Positions 52,546-61,125 of a DNA stretch of 64,000 bases are shown here, piece by piece. The notes beneath the pieces are model-generated. The model was given only the letters and a program-made list of their open reading frames with translations. It made no database searches and was not told where the DNA came from. The stretch spans positions 439,485 through 503,484 of the forward strand of contig NZ_JBHTKJ010000007.1 of NCBI RefSeq assembly GCF_042675965.1. Direction: 5' to 3'. Within the stretch, counting starts at the first letter, position 1; each line of letters begins with the position of its first letter. The position numbers were made by a program, and so were the translations under genes. This DNA is from Virgibacillus_R byunsanensis. GTDB lineage: Bacteria > Bacillota > Bacilli > Bacillales > Amphibacillaceae.

Positions 52546-53232
52546 CTACACACCATTTAGAGCAGTTCGGTTCAGTTTATGGTACACATCAATGGTATGG
52601 GATAGTCTGAATCCAAGTGCATAAAATAAATTCAAAGAAGTTACATTAGCTGCAGAAATGGATGTGCGTAATTGATCATGGCCGAGCTTTAATTGGGTGT
52701 AGCACCCCTGACTTGTAAACGCTTTGGCTAATCCTTTATTTTGATATTCTTTTTTAATTCCGAGTAGTAGGACTTTGTCATTTTCATACGCATAAAAGCC
52801 TGCTAATCCTCCTTTGTAATACAGGGCACAAATTTGGTCATTTGCCTGGAGGTCCTTCACCCAATTTCGGTAGCGAAGATCGGCCATAGACGAGGGAATG
52901 TTGAAATCCCGGTGAAAACGTCCATGCGTAAAAACTTCTTCAGCAATTTCATTGATGTCTTTAGAATTATATTCCTTAGATATCAACGTGTCTTCGTTAG
53001 AAAAAAGGTTCAGTTTTTCCTTCGTGCATACCGGTTCAATTAAGGTGTCTACATAATAAAAGCCGTGTCTTAAGAGTTTTTTTGGACTTTCCAAAGGATC
53101 CACTTTTAGTGTGTAATGCCCGGGGTGTTTATCTGAACTTTTTAGGGCTTCGTCTGTTGTAGAGGTGAGTTCGTACGTGTTAATGTTGAAATTCCGTCTG
53201 TCCCATGGTGTTTCTTTTATATAATTTTCCAT
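52546..53232 (-). CDS. GNAT N-acetyltransferase, probable dTDP-fucosamine acetyltransferase (WecD-like)
   Basis: The C-terminal half holds the GNAT fold with the acetyl-CoA loop QNKGLAKAF and LNLFYALGFR. The N-terminal half resembles the RffC/WecD N-domain, including a DTLIEP segment. It would acetylate the 4-amino group made by the transaminase to give dTDP-Fuc4NAc. I start it at ATG 53232 with CGGAG upstream, giving 228 residues. The longer frame to 53313 overlaps the GT2 gene by 77 bases and lacks a site. Confidence 0.8.
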   Translation of the reverse strand: MENYIKETPWDRRNFNINTYELTSTTDEALKSSDKHPGHYTLKVDPLESPKKLLRHGFYYVDTLIEPVCTKEKLNLFSNEDTLISKEYNSKDINEIAEEVFTHGRFHRDFNIPSSMADLRYRNWVKDLQANDQICALYYKGGLAGFYAYENDKVLLLGIKKEYQNKGLAKAFTSQGCYTQLKLGHDQLRTSISAANVTSLNLFYALGFRLSHTIDVYHKLNRTALNGV

Positions 53233-53236
53233 AAGA

Positions 53237-54196
53237 TCAACTCCGTTTTTCAGTTTCTCGTATTCTCTCTGTTGTTTCTCTAACGAGGTAAAGAGGTCGT
53301 GCTTTCGTTTCATTGAACACTTTTCCTAGGTATAACCCGAGAACACCGAAGTTAAAGAAAACCAATCCTCCGATGAAATAGATGGATACCATTACACTGG
53401 TCCATCCTTGAACAGGTTCAGCCAGGAAAAAATAGCGAGCAAATAAATACATGCCGTAAATAAATGATCCCAGAGAGATTAAAAAGCCGAATTGAATGGA
53501 TAATCGAAGCGGCTTGTTGGATTGGGATATGATAGCATCTGTCGCTAACGTGACTAATTTTTTTATATTATAAGATGTTTTGCCTTTGCGTCTGGAATTG
53601 TGTTCGATTTGAACGGTACCGGTTTTATAGCCCATCCATTGGATAAATAACGGATAGAAACGGTTTTGCTCCCGCATCTGTCGAAAATTCTCTACTACTT
53701 TTTTTGAGCTAATACTAAAGTTGGCGATCGTATGGTCTGATGTACGCCCCGTTAGGTAATCATAAACGCGGTAAAATAGTTGTGATGACTTTCGTTTGAT
53801 CCATTTGTCCTGGCGTTGTACCCGATTACCAAATACAACTTCATATCCTTCTTGGGCTTTTTCATACAATGTTTTGATTTCTTCTGGACGGTCTTGCAAA
53901 TCACAATCCATTACGACGATCCAGTCACCGCTGGTATGGTCAAGGCCAGCAGTAATTGCGTGATGCTGACCAAAATTGCGCGTGAGATCTATTCCTTTAA
54001 TGCGTTCATCTTCGTCACTTAGTTGTTTAATCGTCGTCCATGCGTCGTCTGGGCTACTGTCATTGACTAAAATGATTTCAAATTGGGCTGGTATGGTTTC
54101 GATGGCGTTCGTTACACGGCTGCAAAGCATTTTTAAACAGAGATCACAACCATAAACAGGAACTACAACCGAGATTTTTGAAGGGTTTGGTCCCAT
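53237..54196 (-). CDS. Family 2 membrane glycosyltransferase (CsbB/DPM1/ArnC-like)
   Basis: The product has the GT2 core ISVVVPVYG, IILVNDSSPDD, VVMDCDLQDRPEEI with the metal-binding acids, and GHHAITAGLDH-like acceptor region (FGQHHAITAGLD). Two C-terminal membrane helices (about 235-300) follow, as in CsbB and polyisoprenyl-phosphate glycosyltransferases. It would load the sugar onto undecaprenyl phosphate at the inner face. The start may be ATG 54196 or 54211; neither has a clear site, and both overlap the rfbB gene, which implies translational coupling. Confidence 0.88.
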   Translation of the reverse strand: MGPNPSKISVVVPVYGCDLCLKMLCSRVTNAIETIPAQFEIILVNDSSPDDAWTTIKQLSDEDERIKGIDLTRNFGQHHAITAGLDHTSGDWIVVMDCDLQDRPEEIKTLYEKAQEGYEVVFGNRVQRQDKWIKRKSSQLFYRVYDYLTGRTSDHTIANFSISSKKVVENFRQMREQNRFYPLFIQWMGYKTGTVQIEHNSRRKGKTSYNIKKLVTLATDAIISQSNKPLRLSIQFGFLISLGSFIYGMYLFARYFFLAEPVQGWTSVMVSIYFIGGLVFFNFGVLGLYLGKVFNETKARPLYLVRETTERIRETEKRS

Positions 54197-55206
54197 TGTG
54201 CCACATACCAATCTATCGTTTTTTTGAGTCCTGACTCTAATGATTCAATCGGTTTCCAGCCCAATGATTCTCTAAGTTTTGTATCATCAACTGCATAACG
54301 CCTATCATGTCCTTTACGATCAGTTGTAAATGTAATTAAGTTTTTAAAACTGTCTAGTGATCGAGGGGTCTTCACAGCTTGCATGTGATCCAAAATCTCA
54401 CAAATTTTGACTGCAATATCCATGTTAACTTTTTCATTACCACCACCAATGTTATACGTCTCAAAGGCTTTACCGTAATGATAGATGGTATCGAGTGCAC
54501 GGCAATGATCTTCTACATATAGCCAATCCCTAATATTTTGCCCATCTCCATAAATAGGGATTTCCTCACCCCTTAGAGCGTTTGAAATAATCGTTGGGAT
54601 AAGCTTTTCCTCGTGTTGTTTTGGCCCATAGTTATTAGAACTACTGGAAATAACAACATTCATGCCATACGTATGACCAAAGCTCTTCACAAGCATATTG
54701 GCGCTTGCTTTTGATGCACTATAAGGATTCCTAGGGTCATAGGGTGTTTCTTCATGAAATTTCCCATCTTCGCCTAATGAACCATATACTTCATCAGTTG
54801 AAATGTGATGAAATCGTTTTTTTGTTAGTGTGCCTTCCTTTTCCCAAGCGCTTCTTGCTGCCTGAAGGAGAATCATCGTTCCGAGTGTATTTGTTTTCAC
54901 AAATTCTTTTGCATTTTTAATCGATCTATCGACATGTGATTCAGCTGCAAAATGGATAACGCCTGAGACATTAAACATAGAAAAAATCGTATTCACAAGC
55001 TTTTCATCAGCAATATCACCTTGAATAAAGTAGTAGTTTTCTAGACTTTCCAGAGCCTGCAGGTTAGTTCTTGATCCTGCGTACGTGAGTTTATCCAGGT
55101 TAATCAGTTGCATGTTAGGGTACTTTTCTAAATAGTAGTTAATGTAGTTTGCACCGATAAACCCTGCTCCACCAGTAACGAGTAATGTTGGTTTTTGTTT
55201 ATTCAT
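54163..55206 (-). CDS. rfbB: dTDP-glucose 4,6-dehydratase
   Basis: The 347-residue extended SDR has TGGAGFIGANYINYY, HFAAESHVDRSI, STDEVYGSL and the catalytic YSASKA. The C-terminal substrate region shows IGGGNEKVN and GHDRRYAVD. It converts dTDP-glucose to dTDP-4-keto-6-deoxyglucose. It overlaps rfbA by four bases and the GT2 gene by 34-49 bases. Confidence 0.96.
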   Translation of the reverse strand: MNKQKPTLLVTGGAGFIGANYINYYLEKYPNMQLINLDKLTYAGSRTNLQALESLENYYFIQGDIADEKLVNTIFSMFNVSGVIHFAAESHVDRSIKNAKEFVKTNTLGTMILLQAARSAWEKEGTLTKKRFHHISTDEVYGSLGEDGKFHEETPYDPRNPYSASKASANMLVKSFGHTYGMNVVISSSSNNYGPKQHEEKLIPTIISNALRGEEIPIYGDGQNIRDWLYVEDHCRALDTIYHYGKAFETYNIGGGNEKVNMDIAVKICEILDHMQAVKTPRSLDSFKNLITFTTDRKGHDRRYAVDDTKLRESLGWKPIESLESGLKKTIDWYVAQWDQTLQKSRL

Positions 55207-56129
55207 TTTACCAGTCCTAACATTGGATTACGGTCAATGGATTCCCAATATTGTTCGGTATGTGTTCTATTTGCTATTTCCAATAAATAGTTCCCGTAAT
55301 CGTTTTTCTCCATTGATTTGCCTTTTTCGTATAATGCTTCTCTGCTCATATATCCCATGTAATAGGCAATTTCCTCTAGACATGCTAACTTAAAGCCTTG
55401 CCGCTGCTGTGTTATTTTCACAAATTCAGAGGCTTCAAATAGTGACTCATGTGTTCCAGCATCCATCCAGGCAAACCCTCTTCCTAGTAATTGCACATCT
55501 AATTGACCACGTTTCAAGTATTCTTTGTTGAGGTCAGTGATCTCAAGCTCCCTGCGATTTGAGAAAGTTAGTTTTTTAGAAAATTTTGTTGCTCGATTAT
55601 CATAGATGTAAAGACCTGTCACAGCGAAGTCTGATTTTGGTTCTTCCGGTTTTTCTTCCAATGAAATTACTTTTTGATTGTGATCAAATTCTACGACACC
55701 GAACCGTTCAGCATCTTTCACGCGATAACCGAATACGGTTGCATATTTGTGATTGTTTATGGCGTCTCGTAGCAGGGTTGTAAATCCCTGACCATAAAAA
55801 ATATTGTCTCCTAATAACAGTGTGACATCATCCTGACCGATGAAGTCTTCTCCAAGTATGAAGGCCTCCGGTATACCATTTGGCTCTGATTGTTCCTGGT
55901 AAGTAAGTGATATACCAAGTGCTGAGCCATCGCCGAGTAATTCTTGGAATTTCGGTTTATCTTCTGGTGTACTAATAATCATGACATCTTTTATGCCACC
56001 CAACATTAATATTGATAGCGGATAATAGATCATCGGCTTATCAAAAACAGCTAGCAGATGTTTATTGATAGTATCTGTACTTGGGGAAAGTCTCGTTCCA
56101 CTACCACCAGCTAATATAATACCCTTCAT
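55203..56129 (-). CDS. rfbA: Glucose-1-phosphate thymidylyltransferase
   Basis: The 308-residue nucleotidyltransferase has MKGIILAGGSGTRLSPST, KPMIYYPLS, LLGDNIFYG and AWMDAGTHESL. It makes dTDP-glucose and is the first gene of the glycan operon. Start ATG 56129 follows GAGGTGGG; the frame extension to 56147 lacks a site. Confidence 0.96.
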   Translation of the reverse strand: MKGIILAGGSGTRLSPSTDTINKHLLAVFDKPMIYYPLSILMLGGIKDVMIISTPEDKPKFQELLGDGSALGISLTYQEQSEPNGIPEAFILGEDFIGQDDVTLLLGDNIFYGQGFTTLLRDAINNHKYATVFGYRVKDAERFGVVEFDHNQKVISLEEKPEEPKSDFAVTGLYIYDNRATKFSKKLTFSNRRELEITDLNKEYLKRGQLDVQLLGRGFAWMDAGTHESLFEASEFVKITQQRQGFKLACLEEIAYYMGYMSREALYEKGKSMEKNDYGNYLLEIANRTHTEQYWESIDRNPMLGLVK

Positions 56130-56347
56130 TAATACCCACCTCTTCACCGATTTAGATTTTCATCCTACTACACTATTTCCGATTTTAGGGAAAATAATCT
56201 TACAATTAAATTGCAATTAAATTACGAAGAATTTCCATATAGGAGAGGACATATTGTTATATATAGGTAAAATTCACCTTAAAAATCAGTTTGGTTTGGT
56301 CTACTATAGAAGTAATAGGATTATCTGAGTTAGGGGAGGGAAGAAAG

Positions 56348-57220
56348 ATGACGCAAAAAATAGCTGTAGTAGTTATTCACGGAGCGGGGACTCCTGATGA
56401 AAATTTTGCCGATGAGATTGTTACACGTATTGCAAAAGAGTTTGCTAAAAAACTGCCAATCAGTAATTCAGAGCAGGAAATTGTGTTTGAGCCTGTGTTT
56501 TGGTCGTCGATTTTCGAAGTGGAACAGGAAAAACTGTGGGAGCGATTAAATCAAAGTGGTGATTTGGATTTTCCACTTTTACGGCGATTTGTGATTGAAT
56601 TTTTAGCAGATGCTGTCGCGTATCAACCTACTGCTCTTGGTAATCAAAATTACGATAAAGTCCATGCTTTAATAGCTGCTTCCATTAATAAGTTAAGGGA
56701 GAAAGCTGGACCGCATGCACCGTTATGCGTAATTAGTCATAGCCTTGGAACTGTGATTGCAAGTAATTATTTTTATGATTTACAGTTTAGACGGGAAAAT
56801 ATGGGAGTTGAAACGAAGCGGTGTTCAAGTAATACACCAATTGAGCAATGTGAAACATTGACACTGTTCTATACTTTGGGAAGTCCGATGGCATTATGGT
56901 CACTAAGGTATATTGATTTCGGCTCACCGATTCAGGTGCCCTCTTCTATGATGAAAACGCAATACCCGAGTGTTCAGGGAGAATGGCTTAACTTTTATGA
57001 TAAGGATGATGTCCTAGCCTTTCCCTTGCAAGGATTGAATAGTGCATATGAAGCTGCTGTTACAAAGGATGTACCAGTAAATGCAGGAGGATTGTTAACT
57101 AGCTGGAACCCATTGTCCCATCTTAAATATGATTCGGATAAAGATGTTATTAAACCGATTGTAGAGGGACTCGTCAAGACATGGCGTGAAGTTAATGGGG
57201 GTGAAGGGGTTAGACAGTAA
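56348..57220 (+). CDS. Alpha/beta-hydrolase-like protein
   Basis: The 290-residue protein starts AVVVIHGAGTPDENF, with the oxyanion HG motif, and has ISHSLGTVIASNYF with the nucleophilic Ser in the SxSxG-like elbow (SHSLG). A LGSPMALWSL stretch and an HLKYD segment could supply the Asp and His. The family is a putative serine esterase/lipase; its substrate is unknown. Start ATG 56348 has GGGGAGGGAAG. It is divergent from the glycan operon. Confidence 0.75.
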   Translation: MTQKIAVVVIHGAGTPDENFADEIVTRIAKEFAKKLPISNSEQEIVFEPVFWSSIFEVEQEKLWERLNQSGDLDFPLLRRFVIEFLADAVAYQPTALGNQNYDKVHALIAASINKLREKAGPHAPLCVISHSLGTVIASNYFYDLQFRRENMGVETKRCSSNTPIEQCETLTLFYTLGSPMALWSLRYIDFGSPIQVPSSMMKTQYPSVQGEWLNFYDKDDVLAFPLQGLNSAYEAAVTKDVPVNAGGLLTSWNPLSHLKYDSDKDVIKPIVEGLVKTWREVNGGEGVRQ

Positions 57221-57234
57221 ACATAACCAAACAA

Positions 57235-57262
57235 AAAGAGCAGTTTAGGATCACTGCTCTTT
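57235..57262. terminator. Bidirectional terminator
   Basis: AAAGAGCAGT (57235-57244) pairs with ACTGCTCTTT (57253-57262), with an A-run before it, between converging genes. Confidence 0.85.
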
Positions 57263-57272
57263 GAATCGAGTG

Positions 57273-57902
57273 TCAACTTTCCATAACAGGTTGATGACAA
57301 ACTCGCTCTTTAAATTTTTTGACAGGTATATAAAAACTTTGTATTAACGGACCAATTCCAAATGCAACAAGAATAGTACCGAATCCAATTGGACCTCCGA
57401 TAATAAATGCAATTAGCATAATCATTACTTCAATTGCAGTCTTAGAAAAAGCAAGACTTTTACCTGTACGGAAATGAAATGCCATCATTAAATTATCAAT
57501 TGGATTTCGTGCAAAATTGGACTGAAGATAAAAAGAGACCCCAACAGCAATAGAAATAATCCCACTGACTAGCATGCCGATTCTGACTAGTAAAGACGTT
57601 ATAGCTAATTCAGCAAAGATAACTTCGAGCCACACATCAATAAATGATCCAATCAGAAACATGGTAACGAGTGCTAAGAAATCGGGTGTCTTTTTGAGTA
57701 GGTAGGCATTTAACAAGATTAATAGTATTCCGTTGATAAAAATCCAACTTCCTACTGTGAGTCCCAGGTTTAATGATAATCCTACAAAAAAAGCATCCCA
57801 AGGACCTGCCCCCAAGTTTGCTAAAATCATCATACTAATACCAAACGTTAAAAAAATTAATCCTACTATATAAAATAAACCAATTATAATCCCGTTTTTC
57901 AA
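57273..57902 (-). CDS. YczE/YyaS-family membrane protein
   Basis: The 209-residue, about five-helix protein has ILANLGAGPWDAFFVGLS, IGSFIDVWLE and NFARNPIDNLMMAF, the conserved parts of the YczE family (related to YitT). In B. subtilis YczE is linked to surfactin synthesis, but the molecular function is not established. Single gene. Confidence 0.85.
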   Translation of the reverse strand: MKNGIIIGLFYIVGLIFLTFGISMMILANLGAGPWDAFFVGLSLNLGLTVGSWIFINGILLILLNAYLLKKTPDFLALVTMFLIGSFIDVWLEVIFAELAITSLLVRIGMLVSGIISIAVGVSFYLQSNFARNPIDNLMMAFHFRTGKSLAFSKTAIEVMIMLIAFIIGGPIGFGTILVAFGIGPLIQSFYIPVKKFKERVCHQPVMES

Positions 57903-58105
57903 TACTACACCTTCTTGACTGATAATTTTTAAACTACCGTTATTTTATCATAGTTTTTGTTTCAAGCACTATTTAATTTCAGGTAACATACATAAGCTAC
58001 TATCATTTTTCATATAGTAATACATTAGCAGAATGGAATATTCAATTTAGCTTCTGCATATTATGACCCTATAGATCGATCGTATCACGGAGAGGGTGGA
58101 GGAGT

Positions 58106-59950
58106 ATGTGCGGGATTACAGGAGTTGTTAATTGGAAGAAAGATGTACGATCTGAGCGGTCTACATTAGGGAAAATGGCGAAAACCATGACATTGCGGGG
58201 CCCTGATGATTCACAAGTTTGGATGGATCAGCATGTGGGATTTGGTCATAAAAGGCTTGCGGTAATTGATATTGATGGTGGTAAACAGCCAATGAGCAAG
58301 GTGAAAGATGGTAAAACATATACGCTTGTTTATAATGGCGAATTATATAACACGGAGGAATTACGCAAAGAATTACAGAAAAAAGGATATCAGTTTGTTA
58401 CTACCTCAGATACGGAGGTACTATTGACTGCCTATATGGAATGGAAAGAAAATTGTGTTGATTATTTGAACGGGATTTATGCATTTGCAATATGGGATAA
58501 GGAAAAAGAGCAATTATTCATCTCCAGAGACCGACTTGGAGTAAAGCCATTATTTTTTCTAGAAGGTTCTGGTTGGTTAATATTTGGTTCTGAATTAAAG
58601 GCGATATTAGCACACCCCAATGTCTTGCCTGAAGTAGAACGAGATGGGTTAGCTGAGATCTTCGGATTAGGTCCTTCTAGAACTCCAGGTCACGGGTTAT
58701 TTAAGGATTTTCGGGAATTACGGGCAGGTCATTCGTTAACATTTTCAAAAAATGGTTTAAACGTTTGGCGTTATTGGAATGTTGAAAGTTATAAACATTA
58801 TGATTCTATAGAAGAAACTGCTGAAAACGTAAGAGCATTATTTGTTGACGCCGTTCAGCGACAGTTGGTTTCTGATGTACCAATTTCTACTTTTTTATCT
58901 GGGGGTCTGGATTCAAGTGCAATCACTGCTGTTGCTTCGAACTTTTTTGAGGCTAAGGGCACTGGTCCACTGTCTACTTTTTCGGTGGATTACGAAGGAA
59001 ATGAACAATTTTTTAAAGCGAGTAAATTTCAGCCTTCAAATGATCGACCTTGGATTGAAAAAATGGTGCGGGAGTTTTCTACAGATCACCATGATGAAGT
59101 AATGTCGGGTTTTGAGTTAGCCAGTTTGTTAAAGGAATCTGTGTATTTGCGTGATCAACCAGGTATGGCTGATATTGACTCTTCATTATTATGGTTTTGC
59201 AGACGCATAAAAAATTATTCGACAGTGAGTTTGTCTGGGGAGTGTGCCGATGAAATCTTTGGTGGGTATCCATGGTTTCATGATCCACCTGGTTCCTCGG
59301 ACGGATTTCCATGGATGAGATCTTTGGACGCGAGGATTAATTTACTTCACCCAGAATGGCAGAAAAAACTGGATTTGAAATCCTATGTACAAAATCGTTA
59401 TGTAGAGACGATCCAGGAAACTCCAGGGCTGGATGGGGAAACGGAACAAGATGCACGACGACGAGAGCTTTTTTATTTGAATATACATTGGTTCATGGCG
59501 CAATTGCTTGATCGGAAGGATCGTATGAGTATGGGTGCAAGCTTAGAAGTTCGGGTTCCATATGCAGATCATAAATTAGTGGAGTATGTGTGGAATATTC
59601 CGTGGGAGATGAAGGTATTAGACGGCAGGGAAAAGGGTATTTTGCGAAAAGCGTTAGAAGGAATTTTGCCTGATGATGTGTTATATCGGAAGAAAAGTCC
59701 GTATCCGAAGACATTCCAACCAGCATATACAAAAGAAGTTGTGAAATGGATGGAAGAAATTTTAGCGGATCCCGCGGCACCTTTGTTTGAATTTGTAAGC
59801 CGAAAAAAAGTGGAAGCTATTGTGCGTAGTGAAGGGAAAGAGTTCAAAGATCCGTGGTATGGACAACTGATGAAAGGACCTCAGCTGATTGCGCATTTAG
59901 GTCAAATTGATTACTGGCTAAGAAAATATGATGTTCAGGTTCGTGGGTAA
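58106..59950 (+). CDS. asnB: Glutamine-hydrolysing asparagine synthase
   Basis: The 614-residue enzyme has the N-terminal glutaminase nucleophile Cys2 (MCGITGVV), RGPDDSQVW and YNGELYN. The C-terminal synthetase domain carries the PP-loop FLSGGLDSSAI, SGECADEIFGGYPWF and DRKDRMSMGASLEVRVPY. It makes asparagine from aspartate, ATP and glutamine. It is closest in length and layout to the B. subtilis AsnO/AsnB type (AsnO is sporulation-linked). The start follows GGTGGAGGAG. Single gene; no T-box was found upstream. Confidence 0.95.
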   Translation: MCGITGVVNWKKDVRSERSTLGKMAKTMTLRGPDDSQVWMDQHVGFGHKRLAVIDIDGGKQPMSKVKDGKTYTLVYNGELYNTEELRKELQKKGYQFVTTSDTEVLLTAYMEWKENCVDYLNGIYAFAIWDKEKEQLFISRDRLGVKPLFFLEGSGWLIFGSELKAILAHPNVLPEVERDGLAEIFGLGPSRTPGHGLFKDFRELRAGHSLTFSKNGLNVWRYWNVESYKHYDSIEETAENVRALFVDAVQRQLVSDVPISTFLSGGLDSSAITAVASNFFEAKGTGPLSTFSVDYEGNEQFFKASKFQPSNDRPWIEKMVREFSTDHHDEVMSGFELASLLKESVYLRDQPGMADIDSSLLWFCRRIKNYSTVSLSGECADEIFGGYPWFHDPPGSSDGFPWMRSLDARINLLHPEWQKKLDLKSYVQNRYVETIQETPGLDGETEQDARRRELFYLNIHWFMAQLLDRKDRMSMGASLEVRVPYADHKLVEYVWNIPWEMKVLDGREKGILRKALEGILPDDVLYRKKSPYPKTFQPAYTKEVVKWMEEILADPAAPLFEFVSRKKVEAIVRSEGKEFKDPWYGQLMKGPQLIAHLGQIDYWLRKYDVQVRG

Positions 59951-60048
59951 TATGCCGAAATTTAACAGGTGTAAAATCAGCTATCTTTGAAATTCTAAGT
60001 GGTGAGCAGGATTAACCTGTTCATAATTCCCACGAGGAGTGATCAGTT

Positions 60049-60249
60049 GTGGCAGAAAACAATCGTAATAAATTGTTGGTGCCAGGTGCGAGAAATGCAA
60101 TGGAAAGTATGAAAGAAGAAATTGCAAATGAGTTCGGTGTTCAGCCAGGAGCTGACACTACTGCACGAGAAAACGGATCGGTGGGTGGCGAAATGGTCAA
60201 ACGAATGATCAAAATCGCCGAGCAAGATATGGAAAGTCGAAACAGGTAG
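60049..60249 (+). CDS. Alpha/beta-type small acid-soluble spore protein
   Basis: The 66-residue product has the germination protease site EEIANEFGV and the conserved GGEMVKRMI DNA-binding helix of alpha/beta SASPs. It coats and protects DNA in the dormant spore, and shows that the organism sporulates. GTG start with GAGGAGTG upstream. It should be made in the forespore under sigma-G, but I could not define the promoter. Confidence 0.95.
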   Translation: MAENNRNKLLVPGARNAMESMKEEIANEFGVQPGADTTARENGSVGGEMVKRMIKIAEQDMESRNR

Positions 60250-60255
60250 TACAAG

Positions 60256-60285
60256 GAAAGAGGATCCTGTTAAGGGTCCTCTTTC
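60256..60285 (+). terminator. Terminator after the spore protein gene
   Basis: GAAAGAGGATCC (60256-60267) pairs with GGGTCCTCTTTC (60274-60285), with a mixed T-rich tail. Confidence 0.75.
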
Positions 60286-60327
60286 TTCTAGACTTTTTCG
60301 TAAAGTTTGTTGCTTTTGAAAGAAAAG

Positions 60328-60938
60328 ATATAACTGCGCCGTAACTTTAGGCCTATTTCTATTGCCGCCGTCCGGGATCGCTACGGACGGATGCTTTCCG
60401 CGAGCACGGCCTCAGCCAGGGTACTACTTGAATCATCTTCTTCGTTCCCTTGCGCTGAGGAAGCATACTTCGAAGCGTTATTAGAAAACTTGGCATTCGG
60501 CATGCCTTTACGACGAATGCCTTAGTTGCACTTATGCAGAACAGCAAAGTTTCTTTTCTATTCTGCCTAGAAGACGCAGGCGCATCTAAGCGGGGTCTTC
60601 GGACAGTGCTGTTCCCGCAGGAGTCACCGCCCTCCGCTCACCAGAACTGGTAAGGTGTTTTATCAATACAGATACAGTCCCACGACAGTGAAGGAAATAA
60701 CCAGTGGAGGAAATACACGTAGATCCCTTGAAAATACAAACCGATTTTCTGCGTGCGATGTCTAGCTATGTAGCTTTCCTTATCCTGTGGGAGCAGAGGC
60801 TCATCAGCCGCCCACGGGTAGAAGACACTGCGCAGTGAAACGAAGCAGATGTCGCACTTGTACCCGGATGGGTGAAAGCGAAGTGTATTTCCGTAGCGGT
60901 AGGTTAACCGTCACATCAAGTTGCGACGCAGTTTATAT
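60328..60938. mobile_element. GC-rich MITE-like element, copy 2, with an R2 repeat nested inside
   Basis: The terminal inverted repeats are ATATAACTGCGCCGTAACTT (60328-60347) and, on the other strand from 60938, ATATAAACTGCGTCGCAACT. Shared internal blocks with copy 1 are TTGCCGCCGTCCGG, GGATGCTTTCCGCG, GGGGTCTTCG, TGTTCCCGCAGGAGTCACC, GATTTTCTGCGTGCGATGT and GAAGTGTATTTCC. Length is 611 bases against 468 for copy 1, largely because of the inserted R2 unit. It fills most of the gap 60250-61125; no gene is seen there. Confidence 0.8.
60479..60575 (-). repeat. R2 repeat inserted in MITE copy 2
   Basis: On the minus strand it ends with GCCAAGTTTTCTAATAA and contains GTGCAACTAAGGCATTCG and AGAATAGAAAAGAAACTTTG. 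It interrupts the MITE between its CTCAGCC and GGGGTCTTCG blocks, so it arrived later. Confidence 0.7.
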
Positions 60939-61026
60939 CAAGTATGTAGATTAAAAAGCAACAATGCGTGTGAAGCCAGCCATGTTCCTTAACTAATAAG
61001 AAAAGTGAAAGCCATGTTTATTTATC

Positions 61027-61058
61027 TATAGCAACAGCTACGTCCAGCTCCAGTGACC
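61027..61058 (+). repeat. R3 repeat remnant
   Basis: It reads ATAGCAACAGCTACGTCC followed by AGCTCCAGTGACC, like the R3 openings at 31122 and 37678. It lies just upstream of a TATAAT (61082-61087) that may be the -10 of the dehydratase gene. Confidence 0.5.
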
Positions 61059-61125
61059 ATGCTTTTTGTTTCTAATTTCGATATAATGGGAGTATAGATT
61101 ATTCGTTAATAGGGAGGGGATTCAT

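Noticed and set aside
57903..58105. Possible T-box leader upstream of the asparagine synthase gene
   Set aside because: No T-box consensus, specifier stem or terminator/antiterminator pair could be found in the 200-base leader.
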